64,000 nt of DNA from an uncultured Oscillospiraceae bacterium (lineage in GTDB: Bacteria > Bacillota > Clostridia > Oscillospirales > Ruminococcaceae), in the NCBI GenBank assembly GCA_910586535.1, contig CAJUHS010000002.1:103790-167789 (forward strand), written 5' to 3'. The position numbers were made by a program, and so were the translations under genes. The notes beneath the pieces are model-generated. The model made no database searches and was not told the origin of the DNA. It saw only the letters and a list, made by a program, of their open reading frames with translations. Positions 8,698 through 19,125 of this stretch are shown here, in pieces (within the stretch, counting starts at the first letter, position 1; every line of letters begins with the position of its first letter).

Positions 8698-8722
8698 TAG
8701 ATTCTGAAAATATTTACAATTT

Positions 8723-11700
8723 TCAGAACAGCGATATCTGATTTGACTTAGGCAAAGCTTCAAGCGCGCCGATACCTTCAAGAGTTTCGATAACAGACTT
8801 TGTCGCGCCGCTTCGTTCCTGAAGCTCATCTATCGAAAGCAAATCTCCCTCTTGAACAGCTTCGTAAATTGCCTTTGCAGCGTTTGCACCGACGCCCTTT
8901 GCCGAACAGAACGGCAGCCGCAGCTTTCCGTCCTCTATCTTGTATTTTTCCGCGTCCGACTTGTATATATCAATAGGCAGGAACTCAAACCCGCGTGCCA
9001 TCATTTCGTTCACTATCATAAGCATATCATATGTGGACGATTCCTTGGCCGTACGTTCGTTACCCTTATTGCGAAGCTCCGATATCTTAAATTTCACTGC
9101 TTCCCTGCCCTGTACAGCAGTCTCCGCGTCAAAATCCTCTCCGCGAACCGTAAATATCGTCGCATAAAACGCCAGCGGCTCGTAAACCTTGTACCACCCC
9201 AGCTTCATCGCCGCTGTAACATACGCCGCCGCATGAGCCTTCGGGAACATATATTTGATCTTCAAGCAGCTGTCTATGTACCACTGAGGAACGTTATGAG
9301 CAAGCATATCCTGCTTCATTTCCTCGGTAAGAAGCTTGGGTGCGTTTCCTTTACGGGTTATCTCCATAATTTTAAAGGACAGCTTGGGATCAAGTCCGTG
9401 GTAAATGAGGTATGTCATAATGCTGTCACGTGTTCCGATAACATCGGAAATTGTGCAGATATTTTCCTTGATAAGCTCCTGTGCATTACCCAACCAAACA
9501 TCGGTACCATGTGATAGTCCCGATATCTGCAAAAGGTCGGAAAAATTCTTCGGCTTAGCTTCAATAAGCATTCCGCGCACAAAGGGCGTACCCATTTCGG
9601 GAATAGCTAACGTTCCCGTTTCGCAGTCTATGTCCTCGGGTCTCACGCCCAATGCCTCCGTAGACGTACACAAACTAATTACCTTTTCGTCACCCGGAAA
9701 AATATCCAAGGTTTTTCTTCCAGTCATATCCTCAAGATGCTTGTAAAGCGTGGGAACGTCGTGTCCCAGTTCGTCAAGCTTCAGAATGGTATCATGAAGC
9801 GAATGGAAGTCAAAGTGAGTGGTAGTAAAAATAGAATTAGGATCTTCGGCGGGGTGCTGAACGGGAGTAAAGTCATAAACCTCAAACTTTGAGGGAACGA
9901 CTACCATTCCTCCCGGGTGCTGCCCGGTAGTACGCTTAACGCCAGTGCAGCCGATAGTAAGACGGTTTATCTCCGCCTTGGAAGCAATTTCTCCCCGCTC
10001 GTCAAGGTAGTGCTTAACATAGCCGTAAGCTGTCTTATCCGCAACCGTACCAATAGTTCCCGCCTTGAAAACGTTGTCCTTGCCGAACAGCTCCTCGGTG
10101 TATTTGTGAGCAAAGGTCTGATATTCACCCGAAAAGTTAAGGTCAATATCGGGAGCCTTGTCTCCGTCAAATCCCAGAAACGTTTCAAATGGAATATCGT
10201 GTCCGTCGCGGTTATAGGGTGTACCGCATTTCTCACAGTTTTTAGGCGGAAGATCATATCCCGAACCAACCGAACCGTCCGTAATAAAAATGCTGTGCTT
10301 ACAGTTGGGACAGACATAATGGGGAGGAAGCGGATTTACCTCGGAAATGCCAGCCATCGAAGCCACAAAGGACGAACCTACCGAACCACGGGAACCTACC
10401 TGGTAGCCGTGCTCATTGGAGTTTGCAACAAGCTTTTGTGCGATCATATAGAGAACAGCAAAGCCGTGCTTGATTATAGAAGTAAGCTCACGGTCAAGAC
10501 GTTTCGCAACAAGTTCCGGAACAGGATCTCCGTAGATAGACTTGCACCGTTCCCATGAAATACGTTCCAAATCTTCCTCCGCGCCTGGAATTTCGGGAGT
10601 GAACGTTCCGGGAGGAATAGGCACAACATCTGGATTAACCATGTCCGCAATCTTGTTTGTATTGGTAACGACCACCTCGTAAGCCTTTTCTTTTCCGAGA
10701 TAGGAAAATTCCTCAAGCATTTCGTCCGTAGTGCGGAAGTATAAAGAAGCCTGATCTCCAGCATCCTTGAACTTCTGATATGTCAGTATTTTTCGGAAAA
10801 TACCGTCAGCCTTGTCCATAAAATGAACGTCGCAGGTCGCTACTACAGGAATATTAAGTTCCTCACCAAGCTTTACAATCTTCCTGTTAAGCTCCCGCAG
10901 ATCCTCTTCGGAAGTGATGTTGGGGTACTCGCTGTCTCGTATAAGAAACGAATTGTTTTCAATAGGCTGTATTTCCAAATAATCGTAGAATCGAGCTGTC
11001 TCCTTGACGCTTTCCCACGGGTGACCGTCTTTTACTGCTGAAAACACTTCTCCAGCCTCGCAGGCGCTGCCCACAATAAGACCGTCGCGGTGAGCCATAA
11101 GTTCAGATATCGGTATACGGGGATTACGCTTAAAGTATTTGATGTTTCCATAAGAGATAAGCTTGTAGAGATTTTTCAGGCCTATCGCGTTTTTTACAAG
11201 AATGATCTGATGATACGACCTGAGCGACCGCGGGTCAACATTTAGTACGCACTTGTTTATTTCGCTGATATTGGATATTTTATGCTCCTCAATAAGTCTG
11301 CCGATAAGAATAATGTAAATTCTCGCCAGAATTTTTGCATCGTCGTCCGCACGGTGGTGGTTGAAATCTCCCAGACCAAGCTCTTTGGCGACAAAGTCAA
11401 GCTTGTGTTTTTTAAGGTGAGGGAGCATACTCCTGCTCATCTTAACAGTATCAATAGTGGAAAAGCTGAAATCTATGCCGTATCTCTCGCAGCCCGCATT
11501 TATAAAGGAACAGTCAAAGCTTGCGTTATGTGCAATAAGCACGGGAGCTTGTCCGCAGAATTCTATAAATTTTTTGATGGCTTCCTCCTGAGACGGCGCG
11601 CCTTTAACCATGTCATCGGTAATGCTTGTCAGCTCGGTTATACGGACAGGTATCTTCCTGCCCGGGTCAACAAAGGTCTGAAAGGTATCCTCAATTTCAA

Positions 11701-13057
11701 GACCCTTTACTCTTACAGCGCCTATTTCAATTATTCTGTCTCCCTGCGCGCTGAAGCCGGTGGTCTCAATATCGAAAACAATTACCTCGCCGTTCAAAGA
11801 AACGTCCTTAAACACATTGACTGCGTTAGTCCTGTCGTTTACCGAGTAAGCCTCGCAGCCGTAAATGACCTTGAAATCTCCGCCGTTCTTGCGTATCTTT
11901 GCAGCAGCCGAAGCGGCCTCCGGAAAAGCCTGTGCAACGCCGTGGTCTGTGATAGCCATAGCGGTGTGTCCCCATGAATACGCCCTTTCTATCAGCTTTG
12001 AAGCTGGAGTTATTGCGTCCATGGCGGACATATTGGTATGCAGATGAAGCTCGACTCTTTTGGTTTCGGAAATATCCTTTCGTTCCGTTTTACCGACCTG
12101 CATAATGTCGTTGGCTTTTATCACAAATTCATTGTCGAATGTGTCAAAATCTGCTTTGCCCTTTAGCAGAACAGTACCGCCCTTTTTAAATGCGGCAAGA
12201 ACATTTTCGTCCTCTTTATTTTCAAAGCTTTTAACTGAAATAGAGCTTGTATAGTCGGTAATACTTATAGACACCACACGCTTTTCACCGTTTTTGGTGC
12301 GTATATCCTTTTCAGAATAATCAAAAACGTCTCCCCACACGGTAATATTGTTCATCTTGCTCGTGATATCGGAAATATTTATAACAGGCGAATCTATAGT
12401 TCTGCCCTTGATAAGCTTTGCGCCCTCTTTAAGGATAGGAAGGTCTTTAAAATCAATTGTAATAACAGACTCCTTTGGAACTGACTGAACCTCCCTGCTG
12501 TCCGTATACCGTTCTTCCGGAGGTACTTCTATCGGAGCAGGCATTTCCGAAATGACCTGAGCCATTCTTTTAGCGTAATCGTCTTCCGAAGGCTGAAAAT
12601 TGCCTTCCGCCAGAACGACCTTGATATTTGCAGAAAAGACTTCTCTTATAAGCTTTTCAAGCTCAGTATCGGCTCCTGCTTTTTTCAGAGTACCGTAGCC
12701 TGCGCCGTTAACATTTACAGTAACCGTGCTATCGCAGAAAACATAGTCCGCCCTGTCGAGATGACCGTTGACAACATATAGTCTGCGTTTTAGCATCGAC
12801 ACAATATCCGGCATACATTTTTCACTAAAAAGCGCAGGACTGTAACGGCAGTTTAACGTAAATGCGCCAATACCCAGATTATTTTTCATTGATTTTTCAA
12901 AATCAATTACATAATCGTATTTCTGCACCTGTTCGTAGGACGCAAATACAATCAGCTCGCGTTTTTTTTCATTATGGATAAGCTTTAGAGCTTCCCCCCT
13001 GCCGATAGAATTAGGTATGTCCGAAATAAAGTCGGAAAAAAGTTCCTTTACAAGCAT
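8723..13057 (-). CDS. polC: DNA polymerase III alpha subunit, Gram-positive type PolC
   Basis: PolC is the leading-strand replicase of Firmicutes with built-in 3'-5' proofreading. The 1444-residue chain shows, in order, an OB-fold (about 230-310), a PHP domain opening with [14 protein letters not shown] (about 332), a DEDDh exonuclease inserted in it ([23 protein letters not shown], ending [10 protein letters not shown]), the zinc-binding cysteines of VCPNCKH...NCEKCGTPY, and the polymerase catalytic aspartates in [10 protein letters not shown]. Length and domain order are normal. It closes the pyrH-to-polC cluster, 16 bases after ispG. Confidence 0.98.
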   Translation of the reverse strand: MLVKELFSDFISDIPNSIGRGEALKLIHNEKKRELIVFASYEQVQKYDYVIDFEKSMKNNLGIGAFTLNCRYSPALFSEKCMPDIVSMLKRRLYVVNGHLDRADYVFCDSTVTVNVNGAGYGTLKKAGADTELEKLIREVFSANIKVVLAEGNFQPSEDDYAKRMAQVISEMPAPIEVPPEERYTDSREVQSVPKESVITIDFKDLPILKEGAKLIKGRTIDSPVINISDITSKMNNITVWGDVFDYSEKDIRTKNGEKRVVSISITDYTSSISVKSFENKEDENVLAAFKKGGTVLLKGKADFDTFDNEFVIKANDIMQVGKTERKDISETKRVELHLHTNMSAMDAITPASKLIERAYSWGHTAMAITDHGVAQAFPEAASAAAKIRKNGGDFKVIYGCEAYSVNDRTNAVNVFKDVSLNGEVIVFDIETTGFSAQGDRIIEIGAVRVKGLEIEDTFQTFVDPGRKIPVRITELTSITDDMVKGAPSQEEAIKKFIEFCGQAPVLIAHNASFDCSFINAGCERYGIDFSFSTIDTVKMSRSMLPHLKKHKLDFVAKELGLGDFNHHRADDDAKILARIYIILIGRLIEEHKISNISEINKCVLNVDPRSLRSYHQIILVKNAIGLKNLYKLISYGNIKYFKRNPRIPISELMAHRDGLIVGSACEAGEVFSAVKDGHPWESVKETARFYDYLEIQPIENNSFLIRDSEYPNITSEEDLRELNRKIVKLGEELNIPVVATCDVHFMDKADGIFRKILTYQKFKDAGDQASLYFRTTDEMLEEFSYLGKEKAYEVVVTNTNKIADMVNPDVVPIPPGTFTPEIPGAEEDLERISWERCKSIYGDPVPELVAKRLDRELTSIIKHGFAVLYMIAQKLVANSNEHGYQVGSRGSVGSSFVASMAGISEVNPLPPHYVCPNCKHSIFITDGSVGSGYDLPPKNCEKCGTPYNRDGHDIPFETFLGFDGDKAPDIDLNFSGEYQTFAHKYTEELFGKDNVFKAGTIGTVADKTAYGYVKHYLDERGEIASKAEINRLTIGCTGVKRTTGQHPGGMVVVPSKFEVYDFTPVQHPAEDPNSIFTTTHFDFHSLHDTILKLDELGHDVPTLYKHLEDMTGRKTLDIFPGDEKVISLCTSTEALGVRPEDIDCETGTLAIPEMGTPFVRGMLIEAKPKNFSDLLQISGLSHGTDVWLGNAQELIKENICTISDVIGTRDSIMTYLIYHGLDPKLSFKIMEITRKGNAPKLLTEEMKQDMLAHNVPQWYIDSCLKIKYMFPKAHAAAYVTAAMKLGWYKVYEPLAFYATIFTVRGEDFDAETAVQGREAVKFKISELRNKGNERTAKESSTYDMLMIVNEMMARGFEFLPIDIYKSDAEKYKIEDGKLRLPFCSAKGVGANAAKAIYEAVQEGDLLSIDELQERSGATKSVIETLEGIGALEALPKSNQISLF

Positions 13058-13073
13058 TAATTTTCACCGATTC

Positions 13074-14111
13074 CTAAAGTTTTTCTATTTCCTCTAAAAG
13101 CTCCGTCAGTATTAAATCTTCGGGTATCTTGCGCACTATCTCTCCCTTTCTGAAAAGTACTGCGCAGCCATCTCCCCCCGCTATTCCGACGTCTGCCTCT
13201 CTTGCTTCTCCGGGACCGTTCACCACGCAGCCCATTACTGCCACAGTTATGTCCTTGTCAATGTACCTGACCGCCTCTTCAACTTTTTCAGCAAGTGAAA
13301 TAAGATCAATTTTTGTACGTCCGCAAGTGGGACAGGAAACAAGTCTTACCCCTCTGCCCTTTCCTACTGCGGAAAGAATATCCCTTGCGGCGTAAAGTTC
13401 CTCAACAGGATCTGCGGTAAGAGAAACACGGATAGTCTCACCTATTCCGTCCGCAAGGAGAGAACCTATCCCCACAGCTGATTTTATTATTCCCATGCGC
13501 TTTGTACCCGCCTCGGTAACGCCTAAATGAAGAGGGTAATCGGTATTCTCAGCAAGAAGCCGATAACCCTTTATCATGGTGGGAACGTCCGATGATTTTA
13601 TGGAGATAACAATATCATGAAAATCGCACCGCTCCAGAAGCTCCGCATGGCGAAGCGCGCTTTCGCAAAGAGCCTCCGCCGTAGGCGAACCGTATTTCGC
13701 CAGAATATCCTTTTCCAGCGAACCGGAGTTTACCCCTATCCGTATGGGAATATTTTTAGCCCCGCAAGCGTCAGCAACAGCCTTTACCCTGTCAAAATCC
13801 CCGATATTTCCAGGATTTATCCGTATCTTGTCTATACCTGCGGAAACACTTTCCAGCGCAAGCCTGTAGTCGAAATGAATATCCGCCACAAGAGGTATTT
13901 TTACAGCACTTTTTATGGCTGGAATAAGCTTTACCGCCGCCATATCGGGAATTGCCGCTCGAATTATTTCACAGCCCGCTTTTTCAAGCTCCGCCGCTTG
14001 ACGAACGCTTCCCTCAATATCACTTGCGGGAACGTTAAGCATAGATTGTATGTAAATTTTATTGCCATCAAGTGTACAGTCTCCAACCTTTACAGCGTGT
14101 ACAGAACGCAT
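13074..14111 (-). CDS. ispG: 4-hydroxy-3-methylbut-2-enyl diphosphate synthase IspG (GcpE)
   Basis: IspG is the iron-sulfur enzyme converting MEcPP to HMBPP, the penultimate step of the MEP isoprenoid pathway. The 345-residue protein has the N-terminal TIM-barrel stretches VADIHFDYRLAL and KIRINPGNIG, and the C-terminal cluster ligands in SCPTCGRT and MGCVVNGPGEA. With dxr in the same cluster it supplies precursor for the undecaprenyl chain made by UppS. The ATG follows AAAGG and nearly touches the preceding gene. Confidence 0.97.
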   Translation of the reverse strand: MRSVHAVKVGDCTLDGNKIYIQSMLNVPASDIEGSVRQAAELEKAGCEIIRAAIPDMAAVKLIPAIKSAVKIPLVADIHFDYRLALESVSAGIDKIRINPGNIGDFDRVKAVADACGAKNIPIRIGVNSGSLEKDILAKYGSPTAEALCESALRHAELLERCDFHDIVISIKSSDVPTMIKGYRLLAENTDYPLHLGVTEAGTKRMGIIKSAVGIGSLLADGIGETIRVSLTADPVEELYAARDILSAVGKGRGVRLVSCPTCGRTKIDLISLAEKVEEAVRYIDKDITVAVMGCVVNGPGEAREADVGIAGGDGCAVLFRKGEIVRKIPEDLILTELLEEIEKL

Positions 14112-14112
14112 T

Positions 14113-14634
14113 TTATTTCAACCTTTCATATATAATTTCTATAATTTCATTGCAAACCTTTTCTTTCAGCAATTTAAGCTTTATTTTCTTGTCAATATCT
14201 GCGAATAACCGGACTCCCCCTCCCAATATCACAGGAATAATAGAAATATGAAATATGTCAATAAGTCCGTCAGACATAAGCTGTCTGACAATATCCGCTC
14301 CGCCGCATATCCAAATATTCTTACCCTCACTCTCAATTATATCTCTTATAAGAGTACAAGGCGAACCGCTGTAAAAAACAACATTTTCATATTGACAGGC
14401 AATATCGTGAGTAATTACATAGCTTGTAAAATCCTTATATATCCACTCATTTGGCGAAAGCTCCGTTACAATTTGCCTATAGGTTTTATTTCCCATTATT
14501 ACCGTGTCAATATCCTTTACAAACTTGGAATAGCTGTCCTCGTTGTCATATCCGTCAAGCCATTCTACATTACCATTAATGTCAGCAATATAACCGTCCA
14601 AACTCATTGCAATATATAAAATAACTTTTCTCAC
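14113..14634 (-). CDS. Dihydrofolate reductase / RibD C-terminal family protein
   Basis: The protein (173 residues from a GTG start) has the pattern of the RibD_C/DHFR-like reductases: VILYIAMSLDGYIADINGNVEWL at the N-terminus, VIMGNKTYRQI, IWICGGADIVRQL (NADPH-binding) and ISIIPVILGGGVRLF. These stand-alone forms are presumed NADPH-dependent reductases of unknown substrate and are not housekeeping FolA. I chose GTG because GGAGG lies 7 bases before it and the longer frame would overlap the upstream gene. It sits as an extra gene between rseP and ispG. Confidence 0.85.
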   Translation of the reverse strand: MRKVILYIAMSLDGYIADINGNVEWLDGYDNEDSYSKFVKDIDTVIMGNKTYRQIVTELSPNEWIYKDFTSYVITHDIACQYENVVFYSGSPCTLIRDIIESEGKNIWICGGADIVRQLMSDGLIDIFHISIIPVILGGGVRLFADIDKKIKLKLLKEKVCNEIIEIIYERLK

Positions 14635-14665
14635 AAACTTTCCTCCAAAATTTTCCGCAGAAAAA

Positions 14666-15091
14666 TTACAATTTACTTTGCTTTGCTTCAAGTATTTCAA
14701 GCATTTTCACGACATTTTTCTCCTGATTTGGCAGCTTTGAACCCGCAACCTTAGGCGCAAACTGAAACTTCACCGTCCGCTTTTTGCCGTCGTCGAAAAC
14801 CACGGTAACAACTTTCTGTCCCAGAAGCGCCGGCTTGATCTTTATCTGCACAATATCTTCCATATTATAGGCAGCAGATTCATCGTTGATAGTGTGATAC
14901 TTGCAGCACAAAAGCCGTCCCATATCGGTTATGCCGGCATAGCCTGTGATAATGTCGCTGCTGCGCGCAAAAAATCCGGTAGGCTTGAAAAGACAGTACA
15001 CCGCCGTTTCCAAGCGTTCGCTTCCGATAAGGAGCTTCTCCAGTGCGGCGTTCATTTCCTCGTCTGTATACTTTTTTGTAAAGCTGCTCAT
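14666..15091 (-). CDS. Conserved hypothetical protein, 141 residues
   Basis: I do not recognise the family. The protein is soluble, with a helical N-terminus (MSSFTKKYTDEEMNAALEKL) followed by alternating strands such as CLFKPTGFFARS, GRLLCCKYH and KKRTVKFQFAP, a pattern that could be a PH-like or small beta-barrel fold. It lies 14 bases after rseP and 31 bases before the reductase-like gene, so it is part of the pyrH-polC transcript. Confidence 0.7.
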   Translation of the reverse strand: MSSFTKKYTDEEMNAALEKLLIGSERLETAVYCLFKPTGFFARSSDIITGYAGITDMGRLLCCKYHTINDESAAYNMEDIVQIKIKPALLGQKVVTVVFDDGKKRTVKFQFAPKVAGSKLPNQEKNVVKMLEILEAKQSKL

Positions 15092-15105
15092 TTTCCTGCC
15101 CCTGA

Positions 15106-16149
15106 TTATTTTATAAAAATATTTTTTACATCATTGAAAGTAACAAATATCATCAGCAGCATTAAAGCCGCAAATCCTACAAAATGTATCATACCCTCGG
15201 TCTCAGCCTTCAATGCCTTGCGGCGCACTGCCTCTATCAGCAGGAAAACCAGTCTTCCGCCGTCAAGAGCGGGTATTGGAAGCAGATTGAAAATACCGAT
15301 ATTTATCGTCACCAGAGTGGCAATATCCAGAATAAAGCTGAAATCAAAACCGCTTTTTTCGGTAACGTCCCCGATGACCGTCACTATTCCCACGGGACCC
15401 TGCAAATCATTCAGCCCGTACTTTCCGACAATGATGTCCCGCAAAGACATAAGGACTATCCTGCCGTAGTACACAGCATTTTTAAATCCGTACGGAATAA
15501 TATTTGCGGGAGTCACCTTTTCTTTCAAAACTTTGAAATCGTAGATCAAAGTATTTTTTCCCGTTTCCTTATCAGCTTCCACAGCAAATTTTACTCCGTT
15601 TACCGCCACATTTTTGCCGTCCCTCTTTACAACAAAATCAACAACACCGTCCTCGTCGTTTCCAAGCTGATAAGTAATGTCCTTTACCGAAAAGATATGC
15701 ACGCCGTTTATCTCCGTTATTTTGTCACCAAGCTGCAAACCGTACCTTGAACTGGCAGCGTCCTCGGAAAACCAAACTATCTGCGTAGACACCGCACCGC
15801 CCTCCACAAGGAGAAGGATCAACGAAAGAATAAATCCGAGAACAAGGTTCATCACCGCACCCGCAGCAATAGTAGCCATTCTTGCCCACACGGGCTTTTG
15901 ACGGAATGAATCAGGAGTACACCTTTCCTCGTCCTCGCCCATTGCACAAAAGCCGCCTATAGGCAGCAATCTTATAGTGTAAAGGGTATCACCTTTCTGC
16001 TTCTTAAATATCACAGGACCCATGCCTACTGCAAATTCGTCCACTCTTATGCCGCAAAGTTTTGCAACGGTGAAGTGTCCCAGCTCGTGGATAATTATTA
16101 TCAGACAAAAAAACACAGCGGCAATCAAAATTGAAAGAAAAGTATTCAT
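15106..16149 (-). CDS. rseP: RIP site-2 metalloprotease RseP
   Basis: This is an intramembrane zinc metalloprotease of the RseP/RasP family, which cleaves anti-sigma factors and leftover signal peptides. The zinc motif HELGH lies in the first transmembrane segment (IIIIHELGHFTVAKL), a PDZ domain occupies roughly residues 125-195 (GLQLGDKITEINGVHI), and the third ligand motif is NLLPIPALDGGR near the C-terminus. At 347 residues it is a typical one-PDZ Gram-positive form. It follows dxr by 18 bases. Confidence 0.95.
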   Translation of the reverse strand: MNTFLSILIAAVFFCLIIIIHELGHFTVAKLCGIRVDEFAVGMGPVIFKKQKGDTLYTIRLLPIGGFCAMGEDEERCTPDSFRQKPVWARMATIAAGAVMNLVLGFILSLILLLVEGGAVSTQIVWFSEDAASSRYGLQLGDKITEINGVHIFSVKDITYQLGNDEDGVVDFVVKRDGKNVAVNGVKFAVEADKETGKNTLIYDFKVLKEKVTPANIIPYGFKNAVYYGRIVLMSLRDIIVGKYGLNDLQGPVGIVTVIGDVTEKSGFDFSFILDIATLVTINIGIFNLLPIPALDGGRLVFLLIEAVRRKALKAETEGMIHFVGFAALMLLMIFVTFNDVKNIFIK

Positions 16150-16167
16150 AAAACCTCGCCTACTCGT

Positions 16168-17313
16168 TTAATAATTTATTTCGTTAAAGACAAAATTACG
16201 TGCAGCCATTTCGGCTCTTTTAATATCCTCATAGGTATCAAATGGCATTTCGGGAAGTCTGTCAAGGGATTTCCTTACAAGCTCACCTATTTTAAGGAAT
16301 GGAATCTCCCTGCTAAGAAACAGCCCTACCGCTTCCTCGTTTACGGCATTCACAACGCAGGGATAGGCTCCTCCGCGGTTTATCGCCTCAATGCAGCCGC
16401 TGAGACAGTCAAACGTCTCAAAATCAGGTTTGAAAAAAGTGAGCGTTCCGTAATCGGTAAAGGACAGCGGCTTTACATCGCACTCAACCCTTTCAGGATA
16501 CAGAAGCGCGTACTGAATTGGTATTTTCATATCTGGTACGCCCAACTGCGCGATCACTGAACGATCTTTGAATTCCACTGCGGAATGAATAACGCTTTCA
16601 CGGTTCACAACTATCTCAATATTCCGAGGACTTACACCAAAAAGCCACTTTGCCTCAATAAATTCCAGCCCCTTGTTCATAAGCGTGGCGGAGTCAATAG
16701 TTATCTTGTTTCCCATAGACCAGTTGGGGTGATTTAAAGCCTGTTCAACGGTAACGTCCTCGAGCTCATACTTTTTCAACCCGAAAAACGGTCCGCCCGA
16801 AGCAGTAAGAATTATTTTGCTCAACTGCTTTTTATCGTTCCCCTGCAAGCATTGAAATATTGCAGAATGCTCGCTGTCTATCGGATAGATATTCACACCG
16901 TTTTTTTCCGCCTCGGACATGACGATATGACCTCCTACAACAAGAGTTTCCTTGTTGGCAAGAGCCACATCTACGCCGTTTTCTATTGCCGTAAGAGTAG
17001 GAAGCAAACCAACCATTCCGACCACAGAATTTACAAACAAATCGGCTGTCTTGTCCGAAGCGATTTCGCACAGCCCTTCCATTCCGCAAAGTACTTTTAT
17101 CCCAGTATCAGCAAGACGCTCGCGCATTTCAAGGTAGTGTCCGTCGCTGTAAACGCATACTTTTTCCACAGAAAACTCTCTTGCCTGATTTTCAAGCAAA
17201 GCCGTGCTGCTGTGTGCAGCCAAAGCCTTTACAGTAATATTATGCTTACGGCAAACGTCTAATGTCTGTTTCCCTATAGACCCGGTTGAACCGATCAGAG
17301 TAATAGTTTTCAC
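16168..17313 (-). CDS. dxr: 1-deoxy-D-xylulose 5-phosphate reductoisomerase Dxr
   Basis: Dxr makes MEP from DXP with NADPH, the committed step of the MEP pathway. Motifs are TLIGSTGSIGKQTLDVCRKH (NADPH), ALANKETLVVGG, the metal/substrate segment PIDSEHSAIFQ, and ASGGPFFGL. I start at a GTG preceded by AAAGGA at about 8 bases, giving 381 residues, the normal size. In-frame codons upstream would add a non-homologous tail running through the structured leader. This is the only long gap (176 bases) within the pyrH-polC cluster. Confidence 0.95.
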   Translation of the reverse strand: MKTITLIGSTGSIGKQTLDVCRKHNITVKALAAHSSTALLENQAREFSVEKVCVYSDGHYLEMRERLADTGIKVLCGMEGLCEIASDKTADLFVNSVVGMVGLLPTLTAIENGVDVALANKETLVVGGHIVMSEAEKNGVNIYPIDSEHSAIFQCLQGNDKKQLSKIILTASGGPFFGLKKYELEDVTVEQALNHPNWSMGNKITIDSATLMNKGLEFIEAKWLFGVSPRNIEIVVNRESVIHSAVEFKDRSVIAQLGVPDMKIPIQYALLYPERVECDVKPLSFTDYGTLTFFKPDFETFDCLSGCIEAINRGGAYPCVVNAVNEEAVGLFLSREIPFLKIGELVRKSLDRLPEMPFDTYEDIKRAEMAARNFVFNEINY

Positions 17314-17362
17314 TTTAAAAATTCCTTTCATACTGAAAACTAATAAAAAAGTATATAAAAAG

Positions 17363-17471
17363 TCTGCACAAAAACTTGCATATATGTGTTTTTGTGCAGA
17401 TTTTTTATCTGCACTTTTATCAAATTTTAGGAGCAAAACACATATCAGGCGTACAAATTGTTTTGTACGCC
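17363..17471 (-). promoter_or_regulatory. Leader of dxr with mutually exclusive hairpins (attenuator-like)
   Basis: Read as - strand RNA the region offers three modules. First is a perfect 10-bp hairpin with a 4-base loop (17448-17457 with 17462-17471). Next come two alternatives. Fold A pairs 17435-17445 with 17382-17392 (11 bp) around an inner 8-bp stem (17407-17414 with 17394-17401). Fold B pairs 17388-17400 with 17363-17375 (13 bp, 12-base loop), followed by CTTTTT. Fold B has the shape of an intrinsic terminator, and its first arm is the same segment used by fold A. I infer an antiterminator/terminator switch. A bidirectional terminator is the alternative, since a T-run also follows on the + side. 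Confidence 0.6.
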
Positions 17472-17489
17472 CGATTTTCGTCCTAATTT

Positions 17490-18320
17490 TTAACTAAATA
17501 AAGTAATGTGGCTTAGCGTAAACATCATAAACGGCGCAACAAAAAGTACGCTGTCAAATCTGTCCATAAGCCCTCCGTGACCCGGCATTATGTTTCCAAA
17601 ATCCTTTATGCCAAACTGACGCTTTATCAGCGAAGCGGACAGGTCTCCCACTATTCCGAGAACGCCGCATACAATTCCCATAAGCACAAGCCACAAGTAA
17701 TTTACCTCAAAGGACACGCCGAAATGCCCCATAACCAAGCGGTACAGAAAAGCATAAACCGCAAAAACCAACCCAACAGTTAAAACGCCGCCTATAGCCC
17801 CCTCAACTGTCTTTTTAGGGGATATTTCAGGACAAAGCTTGTGTTTTCCTAAAAATGTACCGACAAAATATGCGCCGGAATCGCCCAGCCATGCTCCCGC
17901 AAGGCACAAAATAACATAGCAGACTCCGTGCGTTGCGTCAAGATTTTTAAGGGAAACAATACAGCACATGGACAGCGTGGAAAGAAGCGTTACCGCCAGC
18001 ATACAGCATATCTTTTCAAAGGATATGGTCTTGTGCTCCGCGATATACCCAACAAACACGAGAAAAATACATGACGTGGAAACAATATACTTCATTTCCA
18101 TGCCCTCAAATTCCGCAAGGAACGGCATAACTGCAGCAAAAATAACGCACACGATACTGTGAAATTTATGCTTGATACAGTCGCAGGCGGTCAGAAGTTC
18201 ATACAGCATAATAACAGCAATTGCCGAAACTGTGAGATTAAAAACAGGGGTAGCCGACAAAAACAGCACGCCTATCGCTATAGCTATTCCGATCACTGCT
18301 GTAATAATCCGGGTACCCAT
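17490..18320 (-). CDS. cdsA: Phosphatidate cytidylyltransferase CdsA
   Basis: CdsA forms CDP-diacylglycerol from CTP and phosphatidic acid, feeding phospholipid synthesis. It is a polytopic membrane protein with about eight hydrophobic segments, and the family signature lies in the C-terminal third: GDLSASLIKRQFGIKDFGNIMPGHGGLMDRFDS (split here by length, key residues Ser, Lys-Arg, Lys-Asp, Pro-Gly-His-Gly-Gly, Asp-Arg). The upstream in-frame ATG directly abuts AAAAGG, so I prefer the ATG four codons later; the choice is uncertain. It follows uppS by about 70 bases. Confidence 0.93.
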   Translation of the reverse strand: MGTRIITAVIGIAIAIGVLFLSATPVFNLTVSAIAVIMLYELLTACDCIKHKFHSIVCVIFAAVMPFLAEFEGMEMKYIVSTSCIFLVFVGYIAEHKTISFEKICCMLAVTLLSTLSMCCIVSLKNLDATHGVCYVILCLAGAWLGDSGAYFVGTFLGKHKLCPEISPKKTVEGAIGGVLTVGLVFAVYAFLYRLVMGHFGVSFEVNYLWLVLMGIVCGVLGIVGDLSASLIKRQFGIKDFGNIMPGHGGLMDRFDSVLFVAPFMMFTLSHITLFS

Positions 18321-18390
18321 TGTTACTATCATCCTTTTCCGTAAAATTTGCTTTTATGACTTATGTATGAGATATCATACAGGCAAAACG

Positions 18391-19104
18391 TCACACCCCG
18401 CCGAAGCGCCTTTTTCTTGATACAAAATCCTCAATAGCCTTATTCAGCTCTTTGGGGGAAAAATCAGGCCACAAAACGTCTGTAAAGTAGAATTCTGCAT
18501 AGGCGGACTGCCATATCAGAAAGTTTGACAGCCTTTTTTCGCCGCTGGGACGTATTATCAGGTCTGCGTCGGGAATCCCTCCCGTATAGAGAAGTCCGGA
18601 AATAAGCGACTCGTCAACATCGGAATGCTTTATCTCCTTGTTTTCGACCATAGAGGCTATCCGCCTTGCCGCATGAACTATATCGTCGCGTCCGCCGTAG
18701 TTCATCGCAAGCAAGATCGTCATATCGTTAAAATCACGGGACGCTCTTTCAAGTTCGGTCATTTTGTCCGCCATTTCCTTGCCGAAAGCGGACTTATCCC
18801 CCAGGAAGATCAGACGCGTGTTCTCATCGGCGTAATCGCTGACCTCGTCAATATATTCGCCGAAAAGCTTCATAAGCTCGTCTATCTCGTCCTTTGGTCT
18901 GCTCCAGTTTTCTGTGGAAAACGCATAAAATGTAGCATACCTTATGCCTATTTTCTTGCAGCAGCGCGCTATTTTCCTGAACGTCAAAGCTCCCTCGCGG
19001 TGTCCGAATTTTCTCGGCAGCCCCCGCTTCTGCGCCCATCTGCCGTTTCCGTCCATAATAAAACCTATATGGACGGGCAGCTTATCCTTATCAACAGTAC
19101 TCAA
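18391..19104 (-). CDS. uppS: Undecaprenyl diphosphate synthase (isoprenyl transferase) UppS
   Basis: UppS adds cis-isoprene units to farnesyl diphosphate to make the C55 carrier lipid for cell-wall synthesis. The 237-residue protein has the signature HIGFIMDGNGRWAQKRG with the catalytic Asp, FSTENWSRP in the middle, and the C-terminal DLIIRPSGEKRLSNFLIWQ and AYAEFYFTDVLWPDF. The start is a TTG six bases after AGGAG. It lies 21 bases downstream of frr. Confidence 0.97.
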   Translation of the reverse strand: MSTVDKDKLPVHIGFIMDGNGRWAQKRGLPRKFGHREGALTFRKIARCCKKIGIRYATFYAFSTENWSRPKDEIDELMKLFGEYIDEVSDYADENTRLIFLGDKSAFGKEMADKMTELERASRDFNDMTILLAMNYGGRDDIVHAARRIASMVENKEIKHSDVDESLISGLLYTGGIPDADLIIRPSGEKRLSNFLIWQSAYAEFYFTDVLWPDFSPKELNKAIEDFVSRKRRFGGV

Positions 19105-19125
19105 TACGTTCTCCTATCGGCAACG

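Noticed and set aside
8620-8722. T-box or histidine attenuator in the his leader
   Set aside because: The leader after the promoter is about 45 bases, with no specifier loop, T-box sequence or His-rich peptide.
11282-11977. Long + strand reading frame within polC
   Set aside because: Antisense shadow of the PolC exonuclease region, no ribosome site or family pattern.
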